This document shows, piece by piece, positions 28,498 through 40,661 of a stretch of DNA of 64,000 bases. The position numbers were made by a program, and so were the translations under genes. Numbering within the stretch: position 1 is the first letter of the stretch; each line of letters begins with the position of its first letter. Below the pieces are notes generated by a model. That model saw nothing but the letters and a program-made list of their open reading frames with translations, was not told where the DNA came from and did not search any database. The DNA is from Nocardiopsis sp. CNR-923 (lineage in GTDB: Bacteria > Actinomycetota > Actinomycetes > Streptosporangiales > Streptosporangiaceae). Where the stretch lies: positions 56,552 through 120,551 of the forward strand of contig NZ_MKKC01000055.1 of assembly GCF_001942255.1 (NCBI RefSeq), read 5' to 3'.

Positions 28498-28533
28498 GCG
28501 GAGCCCGGCACCGTTCGCGGTGCCGGGCTCCGC
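28498..28533. terminator. 15-bp-stem terminator after kamA
   Basis: GCGGAGCCCGGCACC (28498-28512) pairs with GGTGCCGGGCTCCGC (28519-28533) around GTTCGC, 18 bp after the kamA stop. Confidence 0.85.
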
Positions 28534-28739
28534 GCGCGTCCGGACCGTGGACGGCGGCCGCTGGGAGTGGGATGGGCCGACGGCCTGGACGCTCTCCGGG
28601 CAGGTCTTGGTGTGGGGGAGGGCCCGGGAAGCGTGGACGATCGGGAGAGTGTCCACGGGGCCGAGGCTGGACCGGGGGGACGGGGCAGGGTCGGTACGGG
28701 CTCTCGGCGGGATCGGCCGGGGAGGCCGAACGGGGCGCG

Positions 28740-28976
28740 TCAGGCGATCAGGGCGTCGAAGTCCCCGGTCTTGGCGCCGTTGACGAAGGCCTTGATCTCG
28801 GCCGGGGTGTAGACCAGCGCGGGGCCCTGCGGGTCGCGGGAGTTGCGCACGGCGATGTCCCCGTCCGGGAGCGTGGCGATCTCGACGCAGTTGCCCTCCG
28901 GATTGCTCCAGCTGCTCTTGATCCAGACGACATTCGGCAGATGGCTCGCGGGAACACCGTTGTGGATCGGATCCAT
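28740..28976 (-). CDS. DUF397 small protein
   Basis: 78 residues: NVVWIKSSWSNPEGNCVEIA, LPDGDIAVRNSRDPQGPALV, YTPAEIKAFVNGAKTGDFDA. Complete canonical DUF397. ATG 28976 is fixed by AGGAGGT 5 nt upstream. The XRE regulator at 29461-30369 is upstream on the same strand but 484 bp away, with its own operator-like motifs between (29155-29189), so this DUF397 gene probably has a separate promoter. Confidence 0.87.
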   Translation of the reverse strand: MDPIHNGVPASHLPNVVWIKSSWSNPEGNCVEIATLPDGDIAVRNSRDPQGPALVYTPAEIKAFVNGAKTGDFDALIA

Positions 28977-29154
28977 GTCAACCTCCTGGAACTTCGGGGA
29001 CTCATGAGCGGGTGTCCGTACGCGACTGTCCAGTGCGTCGCGCCCGTCGCGGACGAACCACCGGCTCCTGCCGGGCGGATCGGGCCTGGCGTTCAGGATG
29101 ACCCGTGATCCGCGCGGGTTCGTCTCGTCCTTGGTGCGGCCAAAGCGTAGCTCA

Positions 29155-29189
29155 TGCACGTGCAGACGTGATTACATCCGTAAGTACGG
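29155..29189. promoter_or_regulatory. TGCACGTGCA plus CATCCGTAA operator, copy 1
   Basis: TGCACGTGCA palindrome at 29155-29164 and CATCCGTAAGTACGG at 29175-29189 (CCGTA-AG-TACGG arms). The same two words occur at 30574-30600. It lies about 180 bp upstream of the DUF397 gene. The rest of the 28977-29460 gap shows no gene. Confidence 0.6.
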
Positions 29190-29460
29190 GAGGATGAACC
29201 CGGGGTCACGCGCGGATGTCGTCGCATGTCATGCCTTACGCGGGTGCGCGCGGGACGGTTCACACCGCGCGGATCGTGTCCGAGCCGTGGCCAGAGTCGG
29301 TCATTTGAGAACAACAATCCCAGGAGTGAGCATCTCACAGGGAATGCGTCCGCTTCCACACAGCTACCGAGGGTGATGACAGTGGGCGCACGGGCGTCGA
29401 ATCCCGGTGTGGACCGTGCCGGGGCGTGTGCCGCGGACACATGCCCTGCTTGGCGACGTC

Positions 29461-30369
29461 CTAGGAGTACCGCTCCAGGAACCCGCGCAGGATGCCCTCG
29501 GTCTCGTTCGGCGGAGGAGCCTGGGTGGCGAGGTGGTCCATCGTCTGGGCGTAGCGGTGGGTGTCGTCGTACTTGTCGAAGTACAGCGCGCTGCTCAACT
29601 GCTCCAGGTAGACCACGTCGGGCAGTTGCGGGGTGGGGAAGCGCAGGATGCTGAACGGGCCGCCGGCGGCGGCGTGGCCGCCCATGGCGAAGGTGGCCAC
29701 CTGGATGGTGATGTTGGGTCGGCGCGTCATCGCGATGAGGTGCTCGATCTGGCCGCGCATGATGTCGTCGTCGCCGTAGGGTCGGTGCAGGACGGCCTCG
29801 TCGATGACCGCCCACAGCCGTGGCGCCTGGGATTCGGCGAACCGGCGCCGCCGGTGCATGCGCATGTTGACGCGGTTGGTCACGTCCTCCTCCGAGGTGG
29901 CGGTACGCGACAGGCGGATCACGGAGCGGGCGTATTCCTCGCTCTGGAGCAGCCCCGGCACGAACTGGACCTCGAAGGTGCGGATGACGGAGGCGGCCTC
30001 CTCCAGGCCGATGTAGACCCCGAACCACTGGGGGAGGACGTCACCGTACTTGTGCCACCACCCCTGGGCATTGGCGCTGGAGATGAGTCCGAGAAGCGCC
30101 TCTCGCTCGGCGGGATCGTCGACTCCGTACAGTTTCAGCAGGTCGTCGACGTCACGAGGCTTGAAACTGACCTGCCCCAGCTCCATACGGCTGATCTTGG
30201 CGTGCGAGGCGCGGATGGCGTAACCGGCGTCGTGGCGGGAAATGCCCCTGGACTGGCGCAGGCGGCGGAGCTGGCTCCCGAGGAGAATGCGCAGCACCGT
30301 GGGGCCGCCACTGGAATTCGCCAGGAAATCCTGAGTGACCTGCATATTCTCTGCGCGGTCGGCGACCAC
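29461..30369 (-). CDS. XRE-family regulator with DUF5753
   Basis: 302 residues. XRE helix-turn-helix (about 28-85: LGSQLRRLRQSRGISRHDAG, RASHAKISRMELGQ) followed by DUF5753 (about 110-295: TFEVQFVPGLLQSEEYARSV, RPNITIQVATFAMGGHAAAG, YLEQLSSALYFDKYDD). GTG 30369 has GGGAGGG 4 nt upstream. It forms a trio with the DUF397 gene downstream and the divergent RsbW-like kinase, the arrangement seen in WhiJ/AbaA-like loci of actinomycetes. It likely binds the shared palindromes on both sides. Confidence 0.87.
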   Translation of the reverse strand: MVADRAENMQVTQDFLANSSGGPTVLRILLGSQLRRLRQSRGISRHDAGYAIRASHAKISRMELGQVSFKPRDVDDLLKLYGVDDPAEREALLGLISSANAQGWWHKYGDVLPQWFGVYIGLEEAASVIRTFEVQFVPGLLQSEEYARSVIRLSRTATSEEDVTNRVNMRMHRRRRFAESQAPRLWAVIDEAVLHRPYGDDDIMRGQIEHLIAMTRRPNITIQVATFAMGGHAAAGGPFSILRFPTPQLPDVVYLEQLSSALYFDKYDDTHRYAQTMDHLATQAPPPNETEGILRGFLERYS

Positions 30370-30573
30370 GTCACCCTCCCTGTAGCGGCTTCGGCGCTGG
30401 CGACCGCTCAGTATACCCAGAGGTCACGCACGTGGACAGGGGTGTACGTATCGGGTTCGAGCGATGCGAGGCACCACTGTGCCCGCCGTAATCGTGTGTA
30501 CCGGAGAGTGAATTCTTCACCGGGGATCTACCGTTTCGGGCTCTTCGTCCTATAGTCTTGCCAACCGTTGCGC

Positions 30574-30600
30574 TGCACGTGCATCCGTAACTTACGGATG
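30574..30600. promoter_or_regulatory. TGCACGTGCA plus CATCCGTAACTTACGGATG operator, copy 2
   Basis: TGCACGTGCA (30574-30583) overlaps a perfect 19-bp palindrome CATCCGTAACTTACGGATG (30582-30600). A TATAGT box (30551-30556) lies 18 bp upstream, so a bound protein would block transcription of the RsbW-like gene at 30663. Confidence 0.7.
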
Positions 30601-30662
30601 TAAGCGACGTTGACCACGTCGGACAGGGCCGCGTGAACCGACATCACCACGTGAGGACCGTG

Positions 30663-31212
30663 ATGAACGCAGAGCTGGTGTCCTCGGGGGTCGACTCCGA
30701 GGCATCCTGGAGCCGTCCGTCGCTCTCGGAGGCGACCGGCGGCCTCCTGGGCGGTTGGTGGGAGTCCACGCTGGGCCGTCTGGACACGGGGGAGCGCGCG
30801 CGCATGTCGGACGCCGTGGCGGCCGCCTTCGGGGCCACGCCCGACTCCGTCCGCGCGGCCCGTGAGCTCGCGGCCGGCGCGGTCCAGGAGTGGGGGGTCC
30901 CGGAGGTCGGCGACGATCTGCGGTTGATCGTGTCCGAGCTGGTCGAACGCGTGCCGGCACGCCGTTCCCGACGGTCAGCCGCCGGAGGAGACCCGGGTCC
31001 TCCTGCAATTGAGACATCTGTGCGCGCGGCGGCAGGTCGTCTGTATGGTCGCCGACCAGGTGGAGCGCGGGCCCGTGAAGGTGGAAGCGCACCATTTCGC
31101 GGAATCGGGGCGTGGCCTCGGCCTCGTCGCCGCGTTCAGCCGGACATGGGGATGGGATCCGGTCCGGGGCGAAGGAAAGATCGTTTGGGCGGTTTGTGGT
31201 GGTGAAGACTGA
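30663..31212 (+). CDS. RsbW-like ATP-binding anti-sigma kinase (frameshifted)
   Basis: About 183 residues. HATPase_c_2 (serine kinase/anti-sigma) domain: DLRLIVSELV, then in the other frame NACRHAVPDGQPPE (N-box) and SGRGLGLVAAFSRTWGW (G-box). The N-terminal 60 residues are variable. The frame shift at about 30944 needs two extra bases or one fewer, unlike most breaks here. ATG 30663 was chosen; RBS weak. It probably forms a partner-switch with the STAS protein 150 bp downstream. Regulation by the XRE protein is likely from the palindrome in its promoter. Confidence 0.75.
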
Positions 31213-31360
31213 AATACGTCCCCTCCTGTCCGTATAACGGTCATCCCCTGCCTCTGGGGCACAACAGTCCCGCCGTTCGGGCGGAGTAGGCTGTCAGCGC
31301 ATGTCGGGATTTGCCCGACGGCGTTTCGATGAGAGTCCTCTCCGAGCCCGGGAGCGAGGC

Positions 31361-31726
31361 GTGACCGTGCTGGACATGGAACGAGGTCAGTTCGCGTGCG
31401 GTGGGACCACCGTGGTCGAACTGGACGGCGAGATCGACCTGGCCACGGCGGACCAGGTGCACGACAGTCTCGTGGCCGCGACGGCGCGGACGTGCGTGAT
31501 CGCGGACCTGGGCGCGGTGGAGTTCATCGACGCCTCCGGGGTCAACGCCCTCATCGCCGCTGTCCACGCCGCCACCAGGGCCAAGCACCACCTGGTCCTG
31601 GCCGCGCCGCCCCGGCAGCTCTCCCGGATCCTCGACGTCCTGTCGCTGCACGGCGTGCTGCCCACGCATGCCGACGTCGTCGACGCCCGCGCCGCCCACG
31701 ACCGCACCGCCACCCGAACGCGTTGA
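31361..31726 (+). CDS. STAS-domain anti-anti-sigma factor (RsbV-like)
   Basis: 121 residues from GTG 31361 (GGGAG upstream); the frame is open to 31301. Single STAS domain: TTVVELDGEIDLATADQVHD, CVIADLGAVEFIDASGVNAL with the Ser that RsbW-type kinases phosphorylate. Unphosphorylated RsbV binds the kinase and frees a sigma factor. It sits next to an RsbW-like gene; the SpoIIE-type phosphatase at 955-3254 would be a plausible third partner, but that is a guess. Confidence 0.88.
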   Translation: MTVLDMERGQFACGGTTVVELDGEIDLATADQVHDSLVAATARTCVIADLGAVEFIDASGVNALIAAVHAATRAKHHLVLAAPPRQLSRILDVLSLHGVLPTHADVVDARAAHDRTATRTR

Positions 31727-31790
31727 CGGGGCGCGTCCGGCGGGGACGGACACCCCCGGACGCACCCCGTCGCCTCCGTGCTCGCGGCGG

Positions 31791-33644
<1,854 letters not shown>

Positions 33645-33717
33645 GAGCGCCAGCGTAGGTGAAATCGGATGCCGAATCGACCAACCAGCACCCATACCAC
33701 TCGCCATTTTCGCAGGT

Positions 33718-33733
33718 AACGGTATAGACCATT
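33718..33733 (-). promoter_or_regulatory. Possible DasR/GntR-like site upstream of glmS
   Basis: On the minus strand AATGGTCTATACCGTT, 12 of 16 positions matching the GntR-type palindrome ATTGGTCTAGACCAAT. A related site precedes the PEP carboxykinase gene. The remaining 33645-33981 gap holds the coaA promoter region (TAGTGT near 33969) and no gene. Confidence 0.35.
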
Positions 33734-33981
33734 TGGTGCAAGAGGGGTAGACCGCGCAGGTGGGGGGCGGGGCCGTGACGCAGAGTGGAACCGTACTCGC
33801 GCGTCGGAACCGGGAAAATTTCCTGGTACGCCAGGAGCGTGAACGTGTGTTTTCGGGCACGTTCCCATCACGGGGCGGGTGGGCGGCGCACACGCCCTGG
33901 GCAGGACGAGCATCCGCCGCACACGCTCTAGGGGGACCGGCCGCCCGGGGCGCTCCGAGGGCCGGACTAGTGTGGTCAACC

Positions 33982-34926
33982 GTGTCTTACGCGACGAAGA
34001 ACGGCGTCTGCTCGCCGTACGTGGAACTCGACAGAGCGGCCTGGGCCGCCCTGCGCGCCTCCACGCCGCTGTCCCTGACCGAGGCGGACCTGGCCGTGCT
34101 GCGCGGCACCACCGACCCGACGTCGCTCGACGACGTGCGCGACGTGTACCTGCCCCTGTCGCGTCTGCTCAACCTCTACGTCGGCGCCACCCAGCAGCGG
34201 CACGCCGCCGTGCGCGGCTTCCTCGGCGAGGCCGACCGGCCCTCGCCGTTCATCATCGGCGTCGCGGGCAGCGTCGCCGTCGGCAAGTCCACGACCGCCC
34301 GTCTGCTGCGCTCCCTGCTCGCCCAGTGGCCCAACCACCCCAACGTGGAACTGGTGAGCACCGACAATTTCCTCCACCCGAACGCCGTTCTCCAGGCACG
34401 GGGGCTGATGCGCCGCAAGGGGTTCCCCGAGAGCTACGACCGCCGCGCGCTCGTGCGCTTGGTGTCGGAGATGAAGGCGGGCGCCGAACGCATCGACATC
34501 CCCGTCTACTCCCACCTGGCCTACGACGTCGTGGCCGGCGAGCGGCAGACCGTCCGCCGCCCGGACATCCTCATCGTCGAGGGCATCAACGTCCTCCAGC
34601 CCGCGACCGCCGGGCGCCTGGCGGTGGCCGACTTCTTCGACTTCTCCATCTACGTGGACGCCAAAGTGGAGAACATCCGAAGCTGGTACATCGACCGCTT
34701 CCGGGAGCTGAGGCGCACCGCGTTCGCCGACCCGCGCTCCTACTTCCACCACATGGCCACGACCATCGGCGAGGACGAGGCCCTGGAGTTCGCCGCCAAC
34801 ACCTGGCGCACGATCAACGAGGTCAACCTGGTGGAGAACATCCGCCCGACGCGCGGCCGCGCCACCCTGGTCCTGTTCAAGGGCGACGACCACCGCGTCC
34901 AGAGGGTCCGCCTGCGCAAGACCTGA
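33982..34926 (+). CDS. coaA: Pantothenate kinase, type I
   Basis: 314 residues; first step of coenzyme A synthesis. P-loop [15 protein letters not shown] (93-107), then [27 protein letters not shown] and [12 protein letters not shown], all typical of CoaA. GTG 33982 gives the family N-terminus ([18 protein letters not shown]). No Shine-Dalgarno is visible and a TAGTGT box lies 8 nt upstream, so the mRNA may be leaderless. Back-to-back with glmS. Confidence 0.95.
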   Translation: MSYATKNGVCSPYVELDRAAWAALRASTPLSLTEADLAVLRGTTDPTSLDDVRDVYLPLSRLLNLYVGATQQRHAAVRGFLGEADRPSPFIIGVAGSVAVGKSTTARLLRSLLAQWPNHPNVELVSTDNFLHPNAVLQARGLMRRKGFPESYDRRALVRLVSEMKAGAERIDIPVYSHLAYDVVAGERQTVRRPDILIVEGINVLQPATAGRLAVADFFDFSIYVDAKVENIRSWYIDRFRELRRTAFADPRSYFHHMATTIGEDEALEFAANTWRTINEVNLVENIRPTRGRATLVLFKGDDHRVQRVRLRKT

Positions 34927-35113
34927 CCACCGCCGCTTGCCGACGGCGTCCGGCGGCGCTAGGGTTGGCCCCTTCTTCATCCGGCCGCGCCCCTTCCTGG
35001 GTGCCGTGTGCTGTGACGGATCGGAACGAACCGGGCCCCTGAGGCGACCGGGGCGGGACCCGCGCACGCGCGTGGCCGTGCCATGTCCCGCCTAGCACCT
35101 CCGAGGTCCGTGC

Positions 35114-37224
35114 ATGACCACGACCGATTCCTCCGACGTGCCCGCGAGCCCCGAGCTCCAGGCCGAACGCGACCACCTCGCCGCGGCCCGCGCCGCGCTG
35201 ACCCGCATGCGGGAGGAGGTCCAGGGCACCGCCCTGATGCTCGGCGACGTCGTCAACGACAAGGTCACCAACGCCGCGCTCCGGCGCGGCCGGGAGCGCC
35301 GTCTGGCCGCCCTGGCCGACGTGCCCGGCGCCCCGTTGTTCTTCGGGCGTCTCGACTTCGACCCCGGCACCGTCTTCGCCGACGACGACACCGGGCCCGC
35401 CGACGTCCCCGACCGGGTGCACGTCGCCGCCGCCACGTCCACGACGCCGACGGCCGACCCTTGGTCCTGGACTGGCGCGCGCCCCTGTGCGTGGCCTACT
35501 ACCGGGCCTCGCCCGCCGACCGGATGGGCGTGGTCAACCGCCGCCGCTACGGCTTCGGCGGCAGCGGCGTGGAGGCCGTCCTCACCGCCTTCGAGGACGA
35601 GCCGCTCACCGTCGAGGACGCGGGCGCCGCCACCGGCGACCTGCTCGCCGCCGAGATCGAGCGCCCCCGCACCGGCCCGATGCGCGACATCGTCGCCACC
35701 ATCCAGCCGGAGCAGGACGACCTGGTCCGCGCCCCGCTGGAGACCACACTGTGCGTCCAGGGCGCGCCCGGCACCGGAAAGACCGCCGTCGGCCTGCACC
35801 GGGTCGCCTTCCTCCTGTACACCGAACGCGATCGCCTCGCCCGCTCCGGGGTCGCGATCATCGGCCCCAACCGCTCCTTCCTCTCCTACATCCGCGACGT
35901 CCTGCCCGCGCTCGGCGAGGTGGACGTCGCCCAGACCACCGTGACCGAACTCCTCACCGCCGACTTGCCCGAACGCGCGCGCCCCGCCGCCGGGTGGGTG
36001 CGCCGCACCGAGGAGCCCGCCGCCGCGCGGACCAAGGGCGAGGCGCGGATGGCCGAGGTCCTGCGCCGCGACCTGTGGTCGCACCTGCGCGCACCCGAGG
36101 AGGCCGTGGTCGTCCGTCGGGGCGCCCGCCGCTGGCGCCTGTACCCCGAGGACCTGCGTCCGCTCCTGGACGAGTTGGCCGAACGCGGTGTCGCCTACGG
36201 GTCGGGCCGTGAGCTGCTCTCACACCGCATCGCGCACGCCGTGCTGTCGCTCATGGAGGCGGCCGGCGAGGTGTGCGACGACCGCACACACGCGCAGGTG
36301 CGCCGCGACCCCGCGGTCAGGTCGGCCGTGAACGCCCTGTGGCCCAAGGTCGACCCCCTCAAGCTCGTGCTGGGCCTGCTCACCGATCCCGAACGCCTCG
36401 CCCGCGCCGCCGACGGGCTGCTCACCCCGGACGAGCAGGCCGCCGTCCTGCTGCCGGGGCGCCCGCGCGGACCCCGTTCGGCGCTCTGGTCGGAGGAGGA
36501 CCTGGCGCTGGTGGACGAGGCCGCTGGACTGGTCGAGCGCCCCGCGGGCCTGGGGCACGTCGTCGTGGACGAGGCCCAGGACCTGAGCCCGATGCAGTGC
36601 CGTGCGATCGGCCGGCGCTGCGTGTCGGGCTCGCTGACCGTGCTGGGCGACATCGCCCAGGGCACCAGCCCGTCGGCGGCGAGGAACTGGTCCACTCTCC
36701 TGGAGCACCTGGGCAAGCCCACCGGCCACCTGCGCGTCCTGAACCGCGGCTACCGCGTCCCCGCGCAGATCATCGACTTCGCGGCCCGCCTGCTGCCCGT
36801 GATCGCCCCCGGTCTGGGCGTGCCCAGCGCGGTCCGCCGGGCGGAGGGGGCGTTGACCGTCTCCTCCACCGAGGGGCCGCTCGCCGCGGCCGTCGCCGAG
36901 GCGTGCCGGGACGCGCTCAAGGGACAGGGATCGGTGGGGCTGATCGCGGCCGACCGCGAACTCCCGGCCCTGTGCGAGGCCCTGTCCGCCGAGGGCCTGT
37001 CCGTCCCGCTCCTTGGCGAGGCCGATCTCGACGCCGGCCGACTCGTGGCCGTGCCCGCGAGCCTGGCCAAGGGTCTGGAGTTCGACGCGGTCGTGGTCGC
37101 CGAACCCGCCTCCGTGGTGGCAGCCGAGGAGCGCGGGGCGAACCGGCTCTACGTGGTGCTCACCCGCGCGGTGAGCACCCTGCACGTGGTCCACACCCAG
37201 CCCCTCCCCGAACCGCTCGGGTGA
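35114..37224 (+). CDS. helD: HelD-like UvrD-family ATPase (frameshifted)
   Basis: About 703 residues. N-terminal coiled-coil arm (15-70, PELQAERDHLAAARAALTRM), then a superfamily 1 motor: Walker A QGAPGTGKTAVGLHRVAFLL, motif II VVVDEAQDLSPMQCRAIGR, motif V ASLAKGLEFDAVVV, motif VI LYVVLTRAVSTLHVVH. HelD removes stalled RNA polymerase from DNA; the coiled-coil start and long insert fit that role better than UvrD/PcrA. The frame breaks at about 35425; one base gives RVHVGRRHVHDADGRPLVLD. ATG 35114. Confidence 0.82.
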
Positions 37225-37230
37225 GGTCGC

Positions 37231-37275
37231 GGACCGGGGCCCGTGTCCGTCGTGGCGGTGGCCGGGTCCCGGTCC
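37231..37275. terminator. Bidirectional hairpin between helD and the DUF998 gene
   Basis: GGACCGGG (37231-37238) pairs with CCCGGTCC (37268-37275), with inner GGGCCC/CCGGGTCC pairing possible, filling the convergent gap. Confidence 0.55.
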
Positions 37276-37276
37276 G

Positions 37277-37999
37277 TCAGTTCGCGATCCGCGCCGTCCG
37301 TCCGCCGTGCGTCCGTCTCCACGGGCCGGGGATGATCCCCGCGGCCAGCAGCCAGAGTGCGACGGTCACCAGGTGCGCCCGTTCCAGCAGTCCCAGGGCG
37401 ACCCCCGGGTCCCCGTCGCCCGCGGACCAGAACCGCACCCCCGCCAGGACCAGGACCGCGGTGGCCGTGACCGCCTGGAGTCCGGCCATGACCGCCACGA
37501 ACAGCCACGCGGGATCGCTAGCGCGCCACCGGTTCACCGTCAGGGCGACGACGCTCAGCAGCGCCGCGACGACCGCGGCCACCGACAGCAGCGCCTGCGC
37601 GACCGACGCCCCGTGCGCGCCCTCGGCCAGCGCCTCGGCGGCACACGCCACGTCCGTGGACACCGGGCAGGGGCCGGGCATCAACGACGTGGCCAGGGAG
37701 GCCGCGCCGAAGGCCCCCATCGACCACCAGGAGACCCGCAGCCAGCGCCGCGTCTGCCTCGCGCCCAGGGACAGCCCCAGCGCCGCCGCCACGATGACCA
37801 GGATGGACGCGATGCGGTGGGTGGTGTCGAGGAAGCGGCCGAAGGTGGTCCCCGGCTCGGCCAGCGCGCCCTGCGCGGCGCCTCCTCCGGGAAGGACGAC
37901 CTCCGCGACCCACAGGCTGAAGACCACGGCCGCGGCCACGGCGGCGACCCTTCCGTCGCGGTAGTCCCAGTGCAGACTCGCGGTGCTCGTGTCAGGCAT
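37277..37999 (-). CDS. DUF998-like multi-pass membrane protein
   Basis: 240 residues with about six hydrophobic helices (starting VAAVAAAVVFSLWVAEVVLP, ILVIVAAALGLSLG, AQALLSVAAVVAALLSVVAL). Helix pattern and motifs (THRIASI, SLMPGPCP) fit the DUF998 family of unknown function. ATG 37999. Divergent from the universal stress protein. Confidence 0.7.
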   Translation of the reverse strand: MPDTSTASLHWDYRDGRVAAVAAAVVFSLWVAEVVLPGGGAAQGALAEPGTTFGRFLDTTHRIASILVIVAAALGLSLGARQTRRWLRVSWWSMGAFGAASLATSLMPGPCPVSTDVACAAEALAEGAHGASVAQALLSVAAVVAALLSVVALTVNRWRASDPAWLFVAVMAGLQAVTATAVLVLAGVRFWSAGDGDPGVALGLLERAHLVTVALWLLAAGIIPGPWRRTHGGRTARIAN

Positions 38000-38242
38000 G
38001 GCGCCCTCCGGTTCCGCTGACGGCCCTCTACTCCTCCATGGGACGTGGCCGGGTGTGTTCACGTTCCGTCCTGCGACGGGAAGCGGCTCGTTCCCGAACC
38101 TACGCCACCCAACTCGCGGCGGCACCGTTATCCACAGGAGTGTGTTGTCGCGCCATGATCGGAAAGAGGGAAGGATCGGACTCCGCGCGGAACCGTCGGG
38201 AACCGCGCCGCGATGGGTATGACCGACAGGAAGGCACACGTG

Positions 38243-39153
38243 ATGGACGGTGCGGCCACGACCCGGTGGCTGATCGTGGGTGTGGACGGCAGCGACTCCA
38301 GCAGACACGCGCTGGAGTGGACCGCCCACCAGGCCGTGCTGCGCGGGCTCGGGCTGCGGATCGTCGTCGCGGCCAGCTCCCCCGCCACAGTCGGCGTGTT
38401 CGCCGCCCCCGTCCCCGGGGAGGAGCCCCAGCCCGTGGACGGGGCCGACGCCTCCTCGGCCGAGAGCCTGCTGGCGTACGCCGCCGACTGGGTTCGCCGA
38501 CTCTTCCCGGAGTTGGAGGTGGACTCCCGGCTCTCGTGCGCCCGTCCGCTGGACGCCCTGCTCGCGGAGGCCGCCGATCCGGGCGCCGCCGCGGTCGTGG
38601 TCGGGTCGCGCGGGCTCAGCGGGTTCCTCGCGGCGTTCGTGGGGTCGGTGGGGATCGAACTGGCCGCCCGGTCGCCCGTCCCCGTCGTGGTCATGCCGCA
38701 CCGGCACGCCTCCGCGCACGGCGTCCGGGGGCGGGTGATCGTCGGCGTCGACGGGTCCGAGCCCAGCCGCAGGGCGGTGGAGTTCGGCTTCGCCCAGGCG
38801 GAGTTCGCCGGGACCGAGTTGGTCGCGGTGTGCGCCTGGCAGCCCCTGGTCGCCTTCGCCGCGGCGACCGGTCCCATTCCTCCGGAGCTGTTCGACGACA
38901 CCACGGCGGCCGAGGCCGCGCGCCAGTCCCTGGAGGAGGAGCTCGCGACGCGCGTCTGCGGCACCCGGGGGTGAGCGTGAACCCGCGCGTGGTGCGGGCC
39001 CATCCTGTGGTCGCGCTGTTGGAGGAGGCGACCCCCGCCGACCTCGTCGTGGTCGGTTCCCGGGGGCGCGGCGGCGTGCGCGGGCTGCTGCTCGGGTCGG
39101 TGAGCCACTCGGTCCTGCACGGGGCGAGGGGGCCCGTCGCGATACTGCGCTGA
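38243..39153 (+). CDS. Tandem UspA universal stress protein (frameshifted)
   Basis: About 303 residues with two UspA domains (about 8-150 and 158-303). Each has the ATP-binding Gly pattern: VVVGSRGLSGFLAAFVGSVG and VVVGSRGRGGVRGLLLGSVS, and starts WLIVGVDGSDSSRHAL and VIVGVDGSEPSRRAVEF. Tandem Usps are induced in dormancy, hypoxia and stress. The frame breaks at about 38946-38950; one base joins EEELAT to the second-domain end. ATG 38243 or GTG 38240, both served by AGGAAGG (38228-38234). Confidence 0.87.
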
Positions 39154-39204
39154 CCCCGGGCGGCCTCTCCACGCCGGCTCCGTCCCGGTCGGCCGACGCG
39201 GCCC

Positions 39205-40661
39205 TCAGCCGCGGGCGCGCAGGCGCAGCGCCAGCTCGGGACACATGCGCACGGCCAGTTCCGCGTCGCCCGCCAGGGTGTCCGGGACGAGGACGTCCCG
39301 ATCCTGCGGGTAGCCGTTCCGATCGAGCCGCATCAGGTCCGGCAGCAGCTCCGCGCACAGGCCGTGGCCGTCGCAGCGCGACCAGTCCAGGTGCAGCCGG
39401 GTCCCGCTGTCCACCGGTTCCGCCGGCAGCGGCAGTTCACCGGCGGCGGGCCGCCCGCACCCTCCGGTGAGCGCGTGCGCGGACACGTCCTCGGCGAACA
39501 CCACCAGCGCACTGCGCGCGAACACCGCGCTCCCGTCGGGGTGGGCGCAGGCGCCCTTGCCCTCGCCCGCCTCCGCCGCAGCCAGCACGGTCTCCGGCTC
39601 GCCGTCGCCGCCGACCAGCGCGGCGAAGGACTCGGCCAGGGCCGGCAGTCCGCGCACGCACGGCCCGCACTGGCCCGCGCTCTCCCCGGCCAGATAGCGC
39701 AGCACCCGTTCGACCTCCCCCAACGGACACGTCGAACCGGACAGGGGCAGGACGACGCCCGCGCCCAGGGTGCCGCCCACCTCCGCCATGCCCGCACGGG
39801 ACAGGCACGCCCGGGCGACGACGTCGGGGGTGAGCCAGGCCCCGTGGTAGCCGCCGACGAGCACGGCCTGCCCGGGGGAGACGTCGCACAGGTGCAGGAC
39901 CTGGACCAGGGGGGTGCCGGCGGGCGCCTCCACGACGACGGATCCGCCGACCGTGAGCAGGACCGTGCCCGGTTGTTCCGCGGTTCCCACCGACGAGTAC
40001 CGGTAGGCGCCGCCGAGGGCGAGCAGCGCGGCGTGCGCGTAGGTCTCGGCGTTGGACAGCAGGGTGGGCAGCCCGGCGACCCCGTACTCGCTCGCGCGCC
40101 GCGGCTCGCCGGGCGGGATCGGCGCCCCGCCGTTGACGGCCTGGACGAGGGCGCCCGCCTGCCCGGACACGAACCGGTGCGGTGTGCGGACCATCCGGAA
40201 GATGATGGCCGACCGGCGCTCGGCCACCGCCGCGCGCAGCGACTCCTGGGCCGGGTCCTCGTCGGCGCCGGGCACACGGCGGTCCGCGACCCCGACGACC
40301 ACCTCGGGCGCCCCGAGGGCGCGGGCGGCCAGTTCGGCGCCGTCGAGCACGAGGTGGGGGAGGCGTTCGAGCAGCATCCGGTCCTTCGCGCTGCCGGGTT
40401 CGCCCTCGGCGGCGTTCACCACCACGCGCGCGGGCGCACGCCGGCGGAGCACGGACCGCATCACGGCCCGGAGCTTGCGGGCGAAGGGGAACCCGGCGCC
40501 CCGCGTCCGCGGAGGGCGCCGAGTTCGGTCAGGACGACGAGGTCGTCGGCGGTGATCCCGGGTAGTTCGCCGTGCAGGCGTACGTGGGTGCCGTGGTCGA
40601 CGCGCTGGTGTTCGTCCAGTCCCAGGGTCAGTCGCGGACGGCCGACGGTCAGTGTGATCAC
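39205..40661 (-). CDS. NuoF-like FMN/Fe-S oxidoreductase fused to ferredoxin (frameshifted)
   Basis: About 485 residues. NuoF-type flavoprotein core: Gly-rich LGALRGRGA-FPFARKL (the break at about 40500 lies inside it), FMN loop VVNAAEGEPGSAKDRM, SLBB-like region, and cluster motif ESAGQCGPCVRGL with a later GACAHPDG Cys. The first of the four N3-type Cys is Ala here. The C-terminus is a ferredoxin-like piece, CDGHGLC...CPEL, with the C-x5-C pattern of 3Fe-4S ferredoxins. GTG 40661 overlaps the stop of the cytochrome-b gene, so both make one unit. It probably passes electrons between NAD(P)H, ferredoxin and the membrane heme protein. Confidence 0.8.
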
